NCBI GenBank assembly: GCA_947500035.1
Contig: CANMQP010000010.1
Coordinates: forward strand, 372,001-436,000
Reading direction: 5' to 3'
Length of the DNA stretch: 64,000 bases
DNA from: an uncultured Kiloniellaceae bacterium
GTDB lineage: Bacteria; Pseudomonadota; Alphaproteobacteria; Kiloniellales; Kiloniellaceae
Shown: positions 1 through 7,551 of the stretch, in pieces
Layout: each line of letters opens with the position of its first letter
Position numbering within the stretch: the stretch's first letter is position 1
Position numbers and translations under genes: made by a program
The notes under the pieces: generated by a model
Told to the model about the DNA's origin: nothing
The model's input: the letters and a program-made list of their open reading frames with translations, nothing else
Databases searched by the model: none

Positions 1-174
1 CAGCGCCTGTTCCGGCGGCATGGAGAAGGAGAAGGGAATGAACACCGCGAAGGCGATGTTGTCGTTGATCCCCGGAATCGATCCAACGATCATGCCCGCC
101 ACGACCCCGATGACGAGCGTCAGCAGCACCAGGGGGGCGGTCAGGGTGGAAAAGCCGAGAAGGATCAAGTCCAT
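1..174 (-). CDS. tctA: TctA-family permease, N-terminal part (runs off window)
   Basis: This is the first 58 codons of the large membrane subunit of a tripartite tricarboxylate transporter; the rest lies beyond the left edge. The minus strand reads MDLILLGFSTLTAP, then a hydrophobic stretch, GSIPGINDNIAF and FIPFSFSMPPEQAL. In TctA proteins the first loop is glycine and proline rich (usually P-G-x-x-x-x-x-A), and here it is PGINDNIAF. The ATG at 174 lies 10 bp after the tctB stop, so the genes are co-transcribed in the order tctC-tctB-tctA. TctA forms the roughly twelve-helix channel that receives substrate from the periplasmic TctC protein. The family call is firm; the substrate is unknown. 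Confidence 0.85.
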   Translation of the reverse strand, partial: MDLILLGFSTLTAPLVLLTLVIGVVAGMIVGSIPGINDNIAFAVFIPFSFSMPPEQAL

Positions 175-184
175 ATCTCTGGCC

Positions 185-652
185 TCAGAACAGCCAGGGC
201 AGATGCGAGGCCGGCAGCCTCACATCCAGGAGACCGACGAAGATCGCGTAGCTCACCCCGGTCACCAGTCCGGCATAGAGCGCGGCGCGGCCCGGCCCGC
301 GTATGCCGCAGAGCCACATGAATGCAAACTCCATGGCGAAGGTCGGAACGACATAACCAAGCCCGTTCGATAACGCCAGAATCCAGAACCCAAGCACGGC
401 CGCCGCCGGAAGGAGAATACGGGCCTGTTGCGTAAAGCTTTGATCTTCGCCCCCGCCCAGAAGCGCCCTTGCCGAGAGGACCGCGCCTAAGAGCATCATC
501 AGCACGCTGAGCGCAAGCGGGTAGGGGCGTGAGGCGTCATCGAACCCGCTTGCCATCCAGGCGGCGGCGCCACCAACGGCCAGAAGCACCAGCCCGATCC
601 AGACATCACTGGAGCGTTGTCCGGGACGCTTTTCCGAAATGATCTGAGACAT
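185..652 (-). CDS. tctB: TctB-family small membrane subunit
   Basis: The 155-residue product has four hydrophobic segments, roughly residues 17-35, 47-65, 80-100 and 110-145, the size and layout of the TctB subunit of tripartite tricarboxylate transporters. I chose the ATG at 652 (MSQIISEKRPGQ) because it gives the usual length. A TTG at 742 in the same frame would add 30 charged residues and leave only a 16-bp gap to tctC, so the start is uncertain. The gene sits between tctC and tctA and presumably contributes to membrane assembly of the carrier. There is no close sequence motif for the family; the call rests on topology and position. Confidence 0.8.
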   Translation of the reverse strand: MSQIISEKRPGQRSSDVWIGLVLLAVGGAAAWMASGFDDASRPYPLALSVLMMLLGAVLSARALLGGGEDQSFTQQARILLPAAAVLGFWILALSNGLGYVVPTFAMEFAFMWLCGIRGPGRAALYAGLVTGVSYAIFVGLLDVRLPASHLPWLF

Positions 653-758
653 GATGCGGCCAATCCGTCTTGCGGTTTCGAAGGCTTCCCGTTCGGTCCG
701 GACCGGGGCCGGTCTTGAGATGCGACCCGATCCGGAAACCAAACAGTGGTAGGCAGTG

Positions 759-1715
759 TTACTTGCCCAGATTCGCCTCTTCGATGATCACCGACGTCAG
801 CTTTGAATAGCTGTCGACAACCGCTTTGAAGCCTGCGGCATCGCGGAAGACGGGATCGTAGCCGGCCGCCTTCATGCGCTTCACGTAGCCTGGATCTTCA
901 TAGGTCGCGCGCATGATGCCGGAGAGTTTGGCAACCACGTCCTCCGGTGTCCCCTTGGGAACCGACCAGCCGCGGAAGGTGGCCCAGATCGGAATGTCGA
1001 TCCCCGCTTCCTGGAAGGTCGGGACATCGGGAAGCCTGCTGTGACGGCTTTCCGACGCGATGGTCAGGATCCGCACACTACCGTTTTCGGCTTGCGCCGT
1101 GGCTTCGCCGAGCGGCCAGAGCGCGCCGTCCACATGTCCTCCGGCCACGGCCTGAACCTGCGCGCCGAAACCCTTGGTCGGGACGTAGTTGAACTTGACG
1201 TCCGTCACCCGTTCGATGGCCAGGCCGGACATGTGGTGCGAGGTCCCGACACCTGCGACCACGATGTTGAGGGTTTTTTCCTTTGCCGCCGCCATGAAGT
1301 CTTCGGCGGTCTGGATTGGCGATCCTGAGGGGACAACGATCACCTGCGGGTCGAGGCTGTAAAGTGCGACCGGTGTGAAGTCGTCCACGGAATAGCCTGC
1401 GCCCTTCATCTGCGGGTTCGTCACCACGGAGCTGGTCATGGCCAGAACCGTATAGCCGTCCGCTGCGGCCTTCGACGCGAAGGTCTGGCCGACGACACCG
1501 CCACCACCGGACTTGTTGACCACGGAAATTTCCGTCCCTGTCAGCATCTTGTTGGCGGTTTCAGCAATGATGCGAGAGGTCGTGTCCACGGCCCCGCCGG
1601 GATCGAAGGGGACAATCAGGTCGATGTCGCGGCTCGGAAAATCCTCAGCGCCTGCGGAAGCCGCGAGGGCACCGGCCATGAGAGTGAAAAGCATGAAAGA
1701 AGCGGTTTTACGCAT
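759..1715 (-). CDS. tctC: TctC-family periplasmic solute-binding protein
   Basis: The 318-residue product starts with a cleavable signal peptide (MRKTASFMLFTLMAGALAAS, likely cut after SAGA). The mature part opens with FPSRDIDLIVPFDPGGAVDT, the typical start of TctC/Bug binding proteins, where the PxxPGGxxD loop contacts a carboxylate. The motif GTSHHMSGLAIE follows the usual G-S-x-x-H pattern. A GGGAG ribosome site precedes the ATG. It captures an organic anion in the periplasm and delivers it to TctAB. The gene is divergent from a LysR gene at 1914, its probable regulator. Bug proteins bind very varied carboxylates, so the ligand cannot be named. Confidence 0.9.
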   Translation of the reverse strand: MRKTASFMLFTLMAGALAASAGAEDFPSRDIDLIVPFDPGGAVDTTSRIIAETANKMLTGTEISVVNKSGGGGVVGQTFASKAAADGYTVLAMTSSVVTNPQMKGAGYSVDDFTPVALYSLDPQVIVVPSGSPIQTAEDFMAAAKEKTLNIVVAGVGTSHHMSGLAIERVTDVKFNYVPTKGFGAQVQAVAGGHVDGALWPLGEATAQAENGSVRILTIASESRHSRLPDVPTFQEAGIDIPIWATFRGWSVPKGTPEDVVAKLSGIMRATYEDPGYVKRMKAAGYDPVFRDAAGFKAVVDSYSKLTSVIIEEANLGK

Positions 1716-1764
1716 TGATGGAACTCCCTGGTTCGGTTGCGAAATGTCAGGCGCCTGTTTTCTT

Positions 1765-1793
1765 TTTTGCTTTTGCTTTTGCTTTTGCTTTTG
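1765..1793. repeat. hexanucleotide tandem repeat (TTTTGC)n
   Basis: Four perfect copies of TTTTGC followed by TTTTG lie between the divergent tctC and lysR starts. It is the only clear microsatellite in the window. It is 50 bp upstream of tctC and about 120 bp upstream of the lysR ATG, so copy-number change would alter promoter spacing and not a reading frame. Confidence 0.9.
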
Positions 1794-1913
1794 GGGCGCT
1801 CGTTCAACGTGAGCTTCGCAAGATCCGTCGGTTTAATAAATTTAATAATTTTTTCTGAAACATTAGAAGAAATGATATATTGGATTGGCGTTATCATCGA
1901 GGTGGGCAGGGCC

Positions 1914-2774
1914 ATGAAACCGGAAATCCAGATCAGCCATCTCAAAACCCTGATTGCCATTAGCGAGGAGGGCAACTTCGGCGCGGCGGCACAGCGGGTC
2001 GGCCGGACACAGTCCGCTGTAACGCAACAGATGCAGAATCTGGAGCAGATCGTGAATGCCCCTCTTTTCGTTGCCAAGGGACGGCAGCGCGAATTGACCG
2101 AGGCCGGTTTGACCCTGTTGCGCTATGGCCGCGAGATCGTGTCGCTCTGCAACCATGCTGTGACGGCATCCGGACGCAGTCAGCAAACCGGTATTATCAA
2201 GATCGGCGCGCCCTACGAAATTGCCGAAGAGCTTTTACCGGGCGCGCTGATCCGCTTCACGGAGCTCTGGCGGGACATGCGGGTCGTCATCCATGTCGAC
2301 CGCAGCCCCAATCTGATGGAGATGCTGGAAGAGGGGCGGCTTGATCTCACGCTGAGCACGCGCCGTTCCAGCAACACTGAGAGTGTGCTTTTGATCAAGA
2401 TGCCGGTTCTCTGGATCGCCGCGAGCGGCTGGGAGTTTGATCTCTCCGATCCCTTGCCCCTGATTCTGACCGACGAGCCGAGCATGTTCAGACGGATTGC
2501 ACTCTCCGCCCTGGATCTCAGCGGCCAGCCCTACATCGAACGCTTCACCTCGCCATCCATGGCGGGGGTCCGTCTGGCGGTCTCGGCGGGTTTGGGCGTG
2601 ACCGCGCGCACGCAAAGCGCGTTTCTCACCACAACAAAGATTCTCGATGAACGGGACGGGTTTCCGCCCCTGCCGGATATTCCCTATTACCTGCACCGTC
2701 CGATCGAACAGAGCAACCAGGCCAGCAAGGCTTTGTTCGACAGGATCGTCGAAGAGGCGGGCGGGGAGAGCTAG
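1914..2774 (+). CDS. LysR-family transcriptional regulator (likely of tctCBA)
   Basis: The 286-residue product has an N-terminal winged helix-turn-helix at about residues 5-63 (HLKTLIAISEEGNFGAAAQR, then QSAVTQQMQNLEQ) and a LysR substrate-binding domain (IIKIGAPYEIAEELLPG onwards). I chose the ATG at 1914, with GAGGTG nine bases upstream, because it starts just before the DNA-binding helix. The frame is open further upstream through the hexamer repeat, giving a run of leucines that is not LysR-like. It is divergent from tctCBA, the classic arrangement of a LysR gene and its target. The inducer is unknown, probably the transported carboxylate. Confidence 0.9.
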   Translation: MKPEIQISHLKTLIAISEEGNFGAAAQRVGRTQSAVTQQMQNLEQIVNAPLFVAKGRQRELTEAGLTLLRYGREIVSLCNHAVTASGRSQQTGIIKIGAPYEIAEELLPGALIRFTELWRDMRVVIHVDRSPNLMEMLEEGRLDLTLSTRRSSNTESVLLIKMPVLWIAASGWEFDLSDPLPLILTDEPSMFRRIALSALDLSGQPYIERFTSPSMAGVRLAVSAGLGVTARTQSAFLTTTKILDERDGFPPLPDIPYYLHRPIEQSNQASKALFDRIVEEAGGES

Positions 2775-2810
2775 ACTCTGAATGCTTGATGCTGGGCTTG
2801 ACCCAGGTTT

Positions 2811-2842
2811 GGGAGGCGGCTCGATCGAACGAAACGCCTCCC
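2811..2842. terminator. hairpin between convergent genes
   Basis: Perfect 8-bp arms GGGAGGCG and CGCCTCCC enclose a 16-base loop, between the lysR stop and the dsrE-like stop. There is no T-run on either side, so it may be a Rho-assisted or bidirectional end. Confidence 0.4.
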
Positions 2843-2870
2843 TGCTCTATGCCGTCAAACCTTGGTGATT

Positions 2871-3305
2871 CTAGAATGTGAAGAGCTTCGTGTCCTCTTC
2901 CAGAAGCGCAGCCGCGATCGCAGGCGGTTTTGCAACCCCGACACCCTCGACCAGGTCAGCCGGCGACTTGCCGTTGTTGGGTAGATAGAGGGCGCAGACA
3001 TTTGGTTTTACGCCCATGCCCACCAGCTTCGTCAGCATAGCTTGAGGTGTCACGTCGCGAGGTTTCAGAACCGTCTGTGGCGCACCCTTCAATGCGACAT
3101 CGCCCCCCGGCCCACAGAGCAGCATCTGTACATCCGCGCCTTGCTGCACGGCCTGGAGTGAGAGCACCATCGCCATGCCCTGGGTTTGCGGATCCGGCGA
3201 GGTGACGACGACAAAAAGGTCCGCCTTGTCGCTTGACGCCGCGGCCGGGCCGAGGCCGAGCGCGCCGGCTGACGTCAATAAAAGGATCGCGAGCAGCTTT
3301 TTCAT
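2871..3305 (-). CDS. secreted DsrE/DsrF-like protein
   Basis: The 144-residue product has a signal peptide (MKKLLAILLLTSAGALGLG, cut near AAAS) and a DsrE-like fold: DLFVVVTSPDPQTQGMAMVLS, an LLCGPGGDVAL segment with a cysteine at about residue 84, and VCALYLPNNGKS with a second cysteine at about residue 124. DsrE-family proteins carry sulfur on a cysteine in sulfur relay, but most are cytoplasmic. This one is exported. It is 127 bp from a secreted rhodanese in the same orientation, so the two may handle sulfane sulfur or a related thiol in the periplasm. Function is inferred from family and neighbour only. Confidence 0.75.
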   Translation of the reverse strand: MKKLLAILLLTSAGALGLGPAAASSDKADLFVVVTSPDPQTQGMAMVLSLQAVQQGADVQMLLCGPGGDVALKGAPQTVLKPRDVTPQAMLTKLVGMGVKPNVCALYLPNNGKSPADLVEGVGVAKPPAIAAALLEEDTKLFTF

Positions 3306-3431
3306 TCGGAGTGTTCCTCTACTTGGTTTCGGTTGTTGAAAGCGAGAGTTCGGCTAAGGTATTGGGCGCGGGGTGGCAGCACGAGCCTGCCTGAGACCAA
3401 CGACCGCCATTAACCCCGAGTGCAACGCCCG

Positions 3432-4028
3432 CTATTTAACGAAGTACATCTTTTCCTGATTGAGCTTGTAGCTCCACGGCAGGCCGGCGTTCTTCCATCC
3501 GTCCTTCAGGCGCCAGTTTTTCTTTGGCCCTTCCTTGATGCTGCCGCCCTCGAAGCCGTCGACCACGACATAGACCTGGCTGTAGCCTTTGCCTTCAAGC
3601 GCCAGTGCCGAGGGGGCGCCGCGGGTACCGCCGGAACGGCACATAAGAATAACCGGCGTCTCCTTTGTCAGGCCTCTCGCTTCAAGTGCTTGCGCAATCT
3701 CGGGTTCGAAGTTCGGGTTTTTCTCCATGGCAAAGTTCGGCTTTGAGGGGTGCCACTTGCTTCGGTCGGCGATCAGGAAGGGAATGTTGATATCGACCAC
3801 ATCGGTAAAACCGGTGAACATGATTTCGATGGGTTCGCGCACGTCGACGAAAAGGACCTGATCGTCCTGCGCCATTTTCATCTCGTAGGCTTCCCGGGAA
3901 TCCAGATAAAGGCCCCAGGGGGTTTGTTTTTTCGGATCCTGCGGCTCCGGCGCGGCGCTGGCGGGCGTCGGCAAAGCGAGCATCATGGCCGCGAGCAGGT
4001 AAAAGGCGAGGTTTCTCATTTCATGCAT
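3432..4028 (-). CDS. secreted rhodanese-domain protein
   Basis: The 198-residue product has a signal peptide (MRNLAFYLLAAMMLALP, cut after ASA) and one rhodanese domain. The active-site loop is CRSGGTRG with the catalytic cysteine near residue 130, preceded by VLFVDVREP and followed by VVVDGFEGG. Rhodaneses move sulfane sulfur from a donor to a thiol acceptor. About 35 residues between the VDVREP strand and the active site (DRSKWHPSKPNFAMEKN) are an expansion relative to small rhodaneses. An alternative ATG lies three codons in, at 4019. It stands just upstream of the DsrE-like gene and likely shares a transcript and a pathway with it. Confidence 0.85.
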   Translation of the reverse strand: MHEMRNLAFYLLAAMMLALPTPASAAPEPQDPKKQTPWGLYLDSREAYEMKMAQDDQVLFVDVREPIEIMFTGFTDVVDINIPFLIADRSKWHPSKPNFAMEKNPNFEPEIAQALEARGLTKETPVILMCRSGGTRGAPSALALEGKGYSQVYVVVDGFEGGSIKEGPKKNWRLKDGWKNAGLPWSYKLNQEKMYFVK

Positions 4029-4133
4029 CCAACGTGATGATCCGGGGGCGCGGTAGATGGATCAGGTTTAGATGCGATTCTTTTAGCGCGACGAACGGCG
4101 GCCTTCAGTGACTATGTCACTCTTCTCCATAGA

Positions 4134-4173
4134 TATTTAAAAAAGGAAACGCCGGCGCCCCAGGGCACCGGCG
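4134..4173 (-). terminator. Rho-independent terminator
   Basis: On the minus strand, a 10-bp GC stem (4150-4159 with 4164-4173, one G-T pair, 4-base loop) is followed by TTTCCTTTTTT. It lies just downstream of the secreted protein gene that ends at 4200 and separates it from the rhodanese unit. Confidence 0.85.
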
Positions 4174-4199
4174 TGTTCCATCGAAGGACATATCTTCAG

Positions 4200-5117
4200 T
4201 TAGTCGAGAGTGGGACGAGGAGCGGTGGTAAATGCGCCGCCACCGACCGGTTGAGAGCAATTGACACTCATCGGCGTCCACTGCGACGAGGCCTGTGCTC
4301 CGCCCATAACGGCGGCATAATACTTACGATGTGTCGTTTCGTTGAAGGTGTATTTGCGCGTGTAGGTCGCATGGCCCGTGTTGTTGGCTGTCATCTTGAC
4401 GTCCCGGAAGGCGCCATCGCCGCGGAAGAGCCGGAAGGTAAATTTGCCGGCTTTATTCGCTTTGAATTGAGCGGTCAGCGTGATGTTCGCCGGGCAGGCG
4501 GTCATCGAGCCCGTACGTTTGATCGAGAGCTTTACATCCGTCACATTGAAGGGCTCGGGCATGCATACGATTTTCGCTGTGGCGTACCGGGTTGCCTTGT
4601 TGACGGTCGGATTTTTGGCGGATTGAGAGATGTTCTTGCCTTTCGACTGCATCCAGCCGGTGAACATGAGGTCCATGTCATTCACCACTCTCTTGTTCGG
4701 GTCTCCATGCTGCTGGCAGTACTTCAGGGCTCTGGCTTCGTAGCCTTTCAATAGGTTCCGATCGCTGAAGGCGACCCGCCTGTCGACCTTTTCCCAGCTT
4801 CCCTGTTGGTGACCGTGCGAGGCGATCTTTTTCCCGCCGCTGTGCGGATGTCCCAGATAAATCTGGTAACCTGTGATCTGCGCGCGCCGATACTTTTCTC
4901 CTTTCAGGCGTAACTTCACCGGACTGCCGTCCAATCGGTCGAAAACGTATTTTCCCTTCCTGGGGACGAAAACAAAGGTGAGTGGATCTCCCAAGTATGA
5001 GTCCTGAATACCGAACGAGAAATTCTTGATCCCGCCGTAAGGCTGCGCCTCTGCGGCGGCGCTAAGGGCGAGGCTTGTGGTCAGGGCGAGCAGAGTTGCT
5101 TTTGCGAGTGTCGGCAT
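4200..5117 (-). CDS. secreted protein of unknown function
   Basis: I do not recognise this 305-residue protein. The ATG at 5117 has GGAG six bases upstream; an in-frame ATG four codons earlier overlaps that site and is less likely. The N-terminus MPTLAKATLLALTTSLALS is a signal peptide, cut near AEAQ. The mature protein is basic and beta-rich, with spaced cysteines (KYCQQHGDPNK, IVCMPEPF, TACPANITL, VNCSQP) that could form two disulfides. The C-terminal 110 residues (NITLTAQFKANKAGKFTFRL) resemble an immunoglobulin or fibronectin-like beta-sandwich. It is a single-gene unit with its own terminator. A periplasmic or secreted role is inferred. Confidence 0.75.
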   Translation of the reverse strand: MPTLAKATLLALTTSLALSAAAEAQPYGGIKNFSFGIQDSYLGDPLTFVFVPRKGKYVFDRLDGSPVKLRLKGEKYRRAQITGYQIYLGHPHSGGKKIASHGHQQGSWEKVDRRVAFSDRNLLKGYEARALKYCQQHGDPNKRVVNDMDLMFTGWMQSKGKNISQSAKNPTVNKATRYATAKIVCMPEPFNVTDVKLSIKRTGSMTACPANITLTAQFKANKAGKFTFRLFRGDGAFRDVKMTANNTGHATYTRKYTFNETTHRKYYAAVMGGAQASSQWTPMSVNCSQPVGGGAFTTAPRPTLD

Positions 5118-5459
5118 GTCGATCTCCATAAGTGACCGCGCCGGGCGGCGCGAGCGGTGTAAAGGGGACCCTGTTTCGGGGGCGTTTCCTCTCAGTCGGA
5201 AAGGCACGGCAAAGGGTTCAATGAGATCGAAAAAAATATTTGTCTCAAATTTACATTTCAGATCAGTGGGATGATGATCGAGAGGCGGGCTGGCACTGCT
5301 TTGAACGGAAACTGTCTCGAGCGATCCGAACGGAACCTGCTGCGCTTGAAAGGGGCGCGTGCGGACGCGCGAGTTGGCTGGTCCCGCTTCCCGGTCGCTT
5401 CACTCCCAGGTCGGGGCCACGGTAAGGAGACCCGGGAGTGACGGGGCTGGCGGGTTTTG
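5118..5459. other. gap with repeat-A copy 3 and an inverted repeat
   Basis: No convincing gene is seen. The stretch holds an AT-rich segment near 5222-5260 that could carry the promoter of the secreted protein gene, a diverged copy of hairpin repeat A (5243-5286), and a 13-bp inverted repeat (5400-5412 with 5429-5441, one G-T pair) just downstream of the globin gene, possibly its transcript end. Confidence 0.6.
5243..5286 (+). repeat. dispersed repeat A, copy 3 (diverged)
   Basis: Aligned with 58618-58662, 33 of 45 positions match with one gap. The shared blocks are TCTCAAA, AGATCAG and TCGAGAGGC. It lies in a gap between genes, as do the other two copies. Confidence 0.6.
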
Positions 5460-5882
5460 TTAGGCAGCGGCTTCCCGGGCCGCTGAGCGCATGGTATCCG
5501 CAATCAAACGGTAGATTCTCGTCCAGGCTTCCTGTACGTCGTCGTTCCAGTCCTCGCCCAGGCCTTGCTTGAGAGTCCAGAGCAATGCCTCGCCGACGGA
5601 GTCATAATGTGCATCTGTCACGCCGTAGTCGGCATGGCGCCGGCCCATGTCCTCAATGATCGGCACCAGGGCGTCCAGGTCCTGCAATCCGATGACGGCG
5701 CTGCCCAGCGTTTGCATCAGTTTCTTGCGTTGCGCGGGCATATCGACAGATGCAAAGAGCGGCTTAGTGGACGGGTCGATCTGAAACAACCGCCTGTAAA
5801 ACAGCTTCGCGGCGTCATCGCTGTTCGGCGCAAGCTGCTTCCAGGTACGCCGAATTATCTCAATTTGTCTGGGGCTCATCAT
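5460..5882 (-). CDS. single-domain globin (bacterial haemoglobin type)
   Basis: The 140-residue product is a full-length globin without a reductase domain. It starts MMSPRQIEIIRRTWKQL; GGAGAG lies just before the tandem ATGs at 5882/5879. The CD1 phenylalanine is in KPLFASVD (about residue 43), a glutamine at about residue 51 may be distal E7, and the proximal F8 histidine is H83 in GRRHADYGV, followed by AHYDSVGEALLWTL as in flavohaemoglobin and Vitreoscilla globin domains. Such proteins bind oxygen or nitric oxide in the cytoplasm. It needs a separate reductase. It is divergent from a DUF2277 gene. A second, truncated, globin lies at 34457. Confidence 0.9.
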   Translation of the reverse strand: MMSPRQIEIIRRTWKQLAPNSDDAAKLFYRRLFQIDPSTKPLFASVDMPAQRKKLMQTLGSAVIGLQDLDALVPIIEDMGRRHADYGVTDAHYDSVGEALLWTLKQGLGEDWNDDVQEAWTRIYRLIADTMRSAAREAAA

Positions 5883-6149
5883 TTCTCTCCACGGCTCACA
5901 AAACTGGGGGCTTACAAACACTTGGGTTCACAAAAACGGGTCGCGCGGCCCCCTGGCCGCTTTGACAAGCAAACCTGTGGAACGCCGTGCCACCACAGAA
6001 ATGCAGCGGCTTCTCCAATTGGTCGTTTGATGCGCGGAAAGGTTCAATTTTGCTTGGAGAGACATCACGCGTACCTTGATTAGACCTCACAGGAAGAGCA
6101 GGCTTCCTGGGTGCTTGTTCGTCTAGCGCTGAGTATCTTGGAGAGAGCG

Positions 6150-6416
6150 ATGTGCAGGAATATTCGAAGGCTGTTTAATTATGAGCCACCGGCAACGGAG
6201 GAGGAGGTCCGCGACGCTGCTCTCCAGTTCGTCAGGAAGATCAGCGGCTCGACAAGGCCTTCAAAGCGGAACGAGGCTGCTTTCGATCTGGCGGTCACGC
6301 GGGTCGCCGCGGCGGTTCATGAGCTGATGGCCGCGATGGAAAGCGATCAGCCGGCCCGAAATCGCGAAGCTGATGCAGAAAAGGCGCGTCAAAAATCAGC
6401 CGCCCGTTTTTCCTGA
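6150..6416 (+). CDS. DUF2277 family protein
   Basis: The 88-residue product begins MCRNIRRLFNYEPPATEEEV, the conserved start of DUF2277 proteins, and continues with AALQFVRKISGSTRPSKRNE. The ATG at 6150 is chosen because GGAGAGAG precedes it and the family starts with MCRNI; an upstream start in the same frame would add unrelated residues. The C-terminal tail is charged (EADAEKARQKSAARFS). The family is widespread in Alphaproteobacteria and Actinobacteria; its function is unknown. It stands alone between a globin and a GntR gene. Confidence 0.9.
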   Translation: MCRNIRRLFNYEPPATEEEVRDAALQFVRKISGSTRPSKRNEAAFDLAVTRVAAAVHELMAAMESDQPARNREADAEKARQKSAARFS

Positions 6417-6488
6417 CCGCGACCGGCTTTCAGGCAAAAGGGTCCTTTGTGCGGCAATCAGACAAAGGAGACTGACCCGGCAGTTTGG

Positions 6489-7154
6489 TCAAAACAGGCG
6501 TGTCAGGTGGTTCAGGATGCCTTCACGGACATTGTCCATGTGGGTTTTCATCGCGGCCTGCGCGCGCTCGGGGTCCCCGGAAACGATACCGTCGATGATG
6601 GCGATGTGTTCCTCGCATCCGGGTTCAAAGCGCTCCGGGATGCTGCCCTTATCGAAAATCCGGGTCTTCAATCGCATGTCTGAGATCAGGCTTTCCAGCA
6701 GCCGCGAGCCGGACATGGCCGCGATGCGTTCATGAAGCTCGTCATCGGCAGCGCTGTGTGCCTCTGCCGTGGGGCGTTCGCCCGACAGGAAGCCCTCGAA
6801 TAACGCACGTAATCGCAGAAGAGCGTCCCGTCCGGGCGCCCCTGCCGCTTGTCGCGCGGCCTCGACTTCCAAAAGCCGGCGGACGTGCAGGATCTCGACG
6901 ATTTCATCGGTGGAGATGCGGTGAACGACCGGTGTGCCACCCTCGGGCCGGCGCACAAGCCCCTCGCTGGTCAGACGGCTGATGGCCTCGCGGACCGGTG
7001 TCCGCGATATGCCCAGGCGTGCCGCGCAGTCGTTTTCAAGAACGCGGGCGCCAGCCTCGAGTTCGCCGCTGACAATCATCTGACGCAGTCTCAGATAGGC
7101 CGTATCGCCCAGGTTCGCCCGTGGCGGCTTCTCCTGCGCTTCCTTCCCCCTCAT
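6489..7154 (-). CDS. GntR-family regulator, FCD subfamily
   Basis: The 221-residue product has a winged helix at about residues 12-80 (LRQMIVSGELEAGARVLEND, then LGISRTPVREAISRL) and an FCD ligand-binding domain with the metal-binding pattern seen in DELHERIA and THMDNVREG. I chose the ATG at 7154 because GGGGGAAAGG precedes it; an in-frame ATG at 7199 has no such site. The gene is divergent from the amide-utilisation island that starts at 7552. FCD regulators usually repress neighbouring catabolic operons and release DNA when a carboxylate binds. Two GTATAC palindromes in the divergent gap are the likely operators. Confidence 0.9.
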   Translation of the reverse strand: MRGKEAQEKPPRANLGDTAYLRLRQMIVSGELEAGARVLENDCAARLGISRTPVREAISRLTSEGLVRRPEGGTPVVHRISTDEIVEILHVRRLLEVEAARQAAGAPGRDALLRLRALFEGFLSGERPTAEAHSAADDELHERIAAMSGSRLLESLISDMRLKTRIFDKGSIPERFEPGCEEHIAIIDGIVSGDPERAQAAMKTHMDNVREGILNHLTRLF

Positions 7155-7203
7155 CGCCTTTCCCCCGTTTTTTCGGAGTGTCGCGTTATCGCTTTGCATA
7201 TTT

Positions 7204-7215
7204 CTTGTATACTTG
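7204..7215. promoter_or_regulatory. candidate GntR operator next to gntR
   Basis: CTTGTATACTTG, centred on GTATAC at 7207-7212, lies 50 bp upstream of the gntR start. The core matches the site at 7478-7487. FCD-type GntR proteins commonly bind TTGTATACAA-like palindromes. Inference from motif and position. Confidence 0.5.
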
Positions 7216-7465
7216 ATTACCAGTTTTCCGCAAGCCTTCCCCCGAGACTCATCCGAATCGCTCCCTCAAGGCCGGGGCGGGCGGCGCTCTGGCCGCGTGG
7301 GATAATTGCACGGAGCGCTGGGCCAGATCAACGCGCAGAATTCTCCAGTAATATCGGGAATTTAGCCAAGCAAATTCATCAATCAGCTGCATGCAGTCTC
7401 CGGGGAAACACCACCCTGATCACGCAATCATGCGGTGTGATTACATGCCAAGTTAACGAATCCGT

Positions 7466-7487
7466 TTGACATACAGCGTGTATACAC
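7466..7487 (+). promoter_or_regulatory. candidate promoter and GntR operator of the amide island
   Basis: A perfect -35 hexamer TTGACA (7466-7471) is followed six bases later by the perfect palindrome GTGTATACAC (7478-7487). The palindrome would fall between -35 and -10, so a bound repressor would block RNA polymerase. The -10 box is not clear. Confidence 0.55.
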
Positions 7488-7551
7488 TGTTTGATTTCGA
7501 GCAGAATCACATCGAATGTGACGCTGGCTTATCCTTTGGGGGCAAGTGCTA

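Larger units (their letters stand above)
7155..7551. other. divergent promoter gap between gntR and the amide island
   Basis: No gene is seen. The gap holds two GTATAC-centred palindromes, one next to each divergent gene, and a TTGACA box at 7466-7471 just before the second. Confidence 0.6.

Noticed and set aside
1737-1913. N-terminal extension of the LysR gene with a run of leucines
   Set aside because: The leucines come from translating the TTTTGC repeat. The ATG at 1914 has a ribosome site and starts at the conserved DNA-binding helix.
5400-5441. 13-bp inverted repeat as a globin-gene terminator
   Set aside because: The stem is good but no T-run follows on the minus strand and the loop is 16 bases. 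Kept only as a note in the gap.
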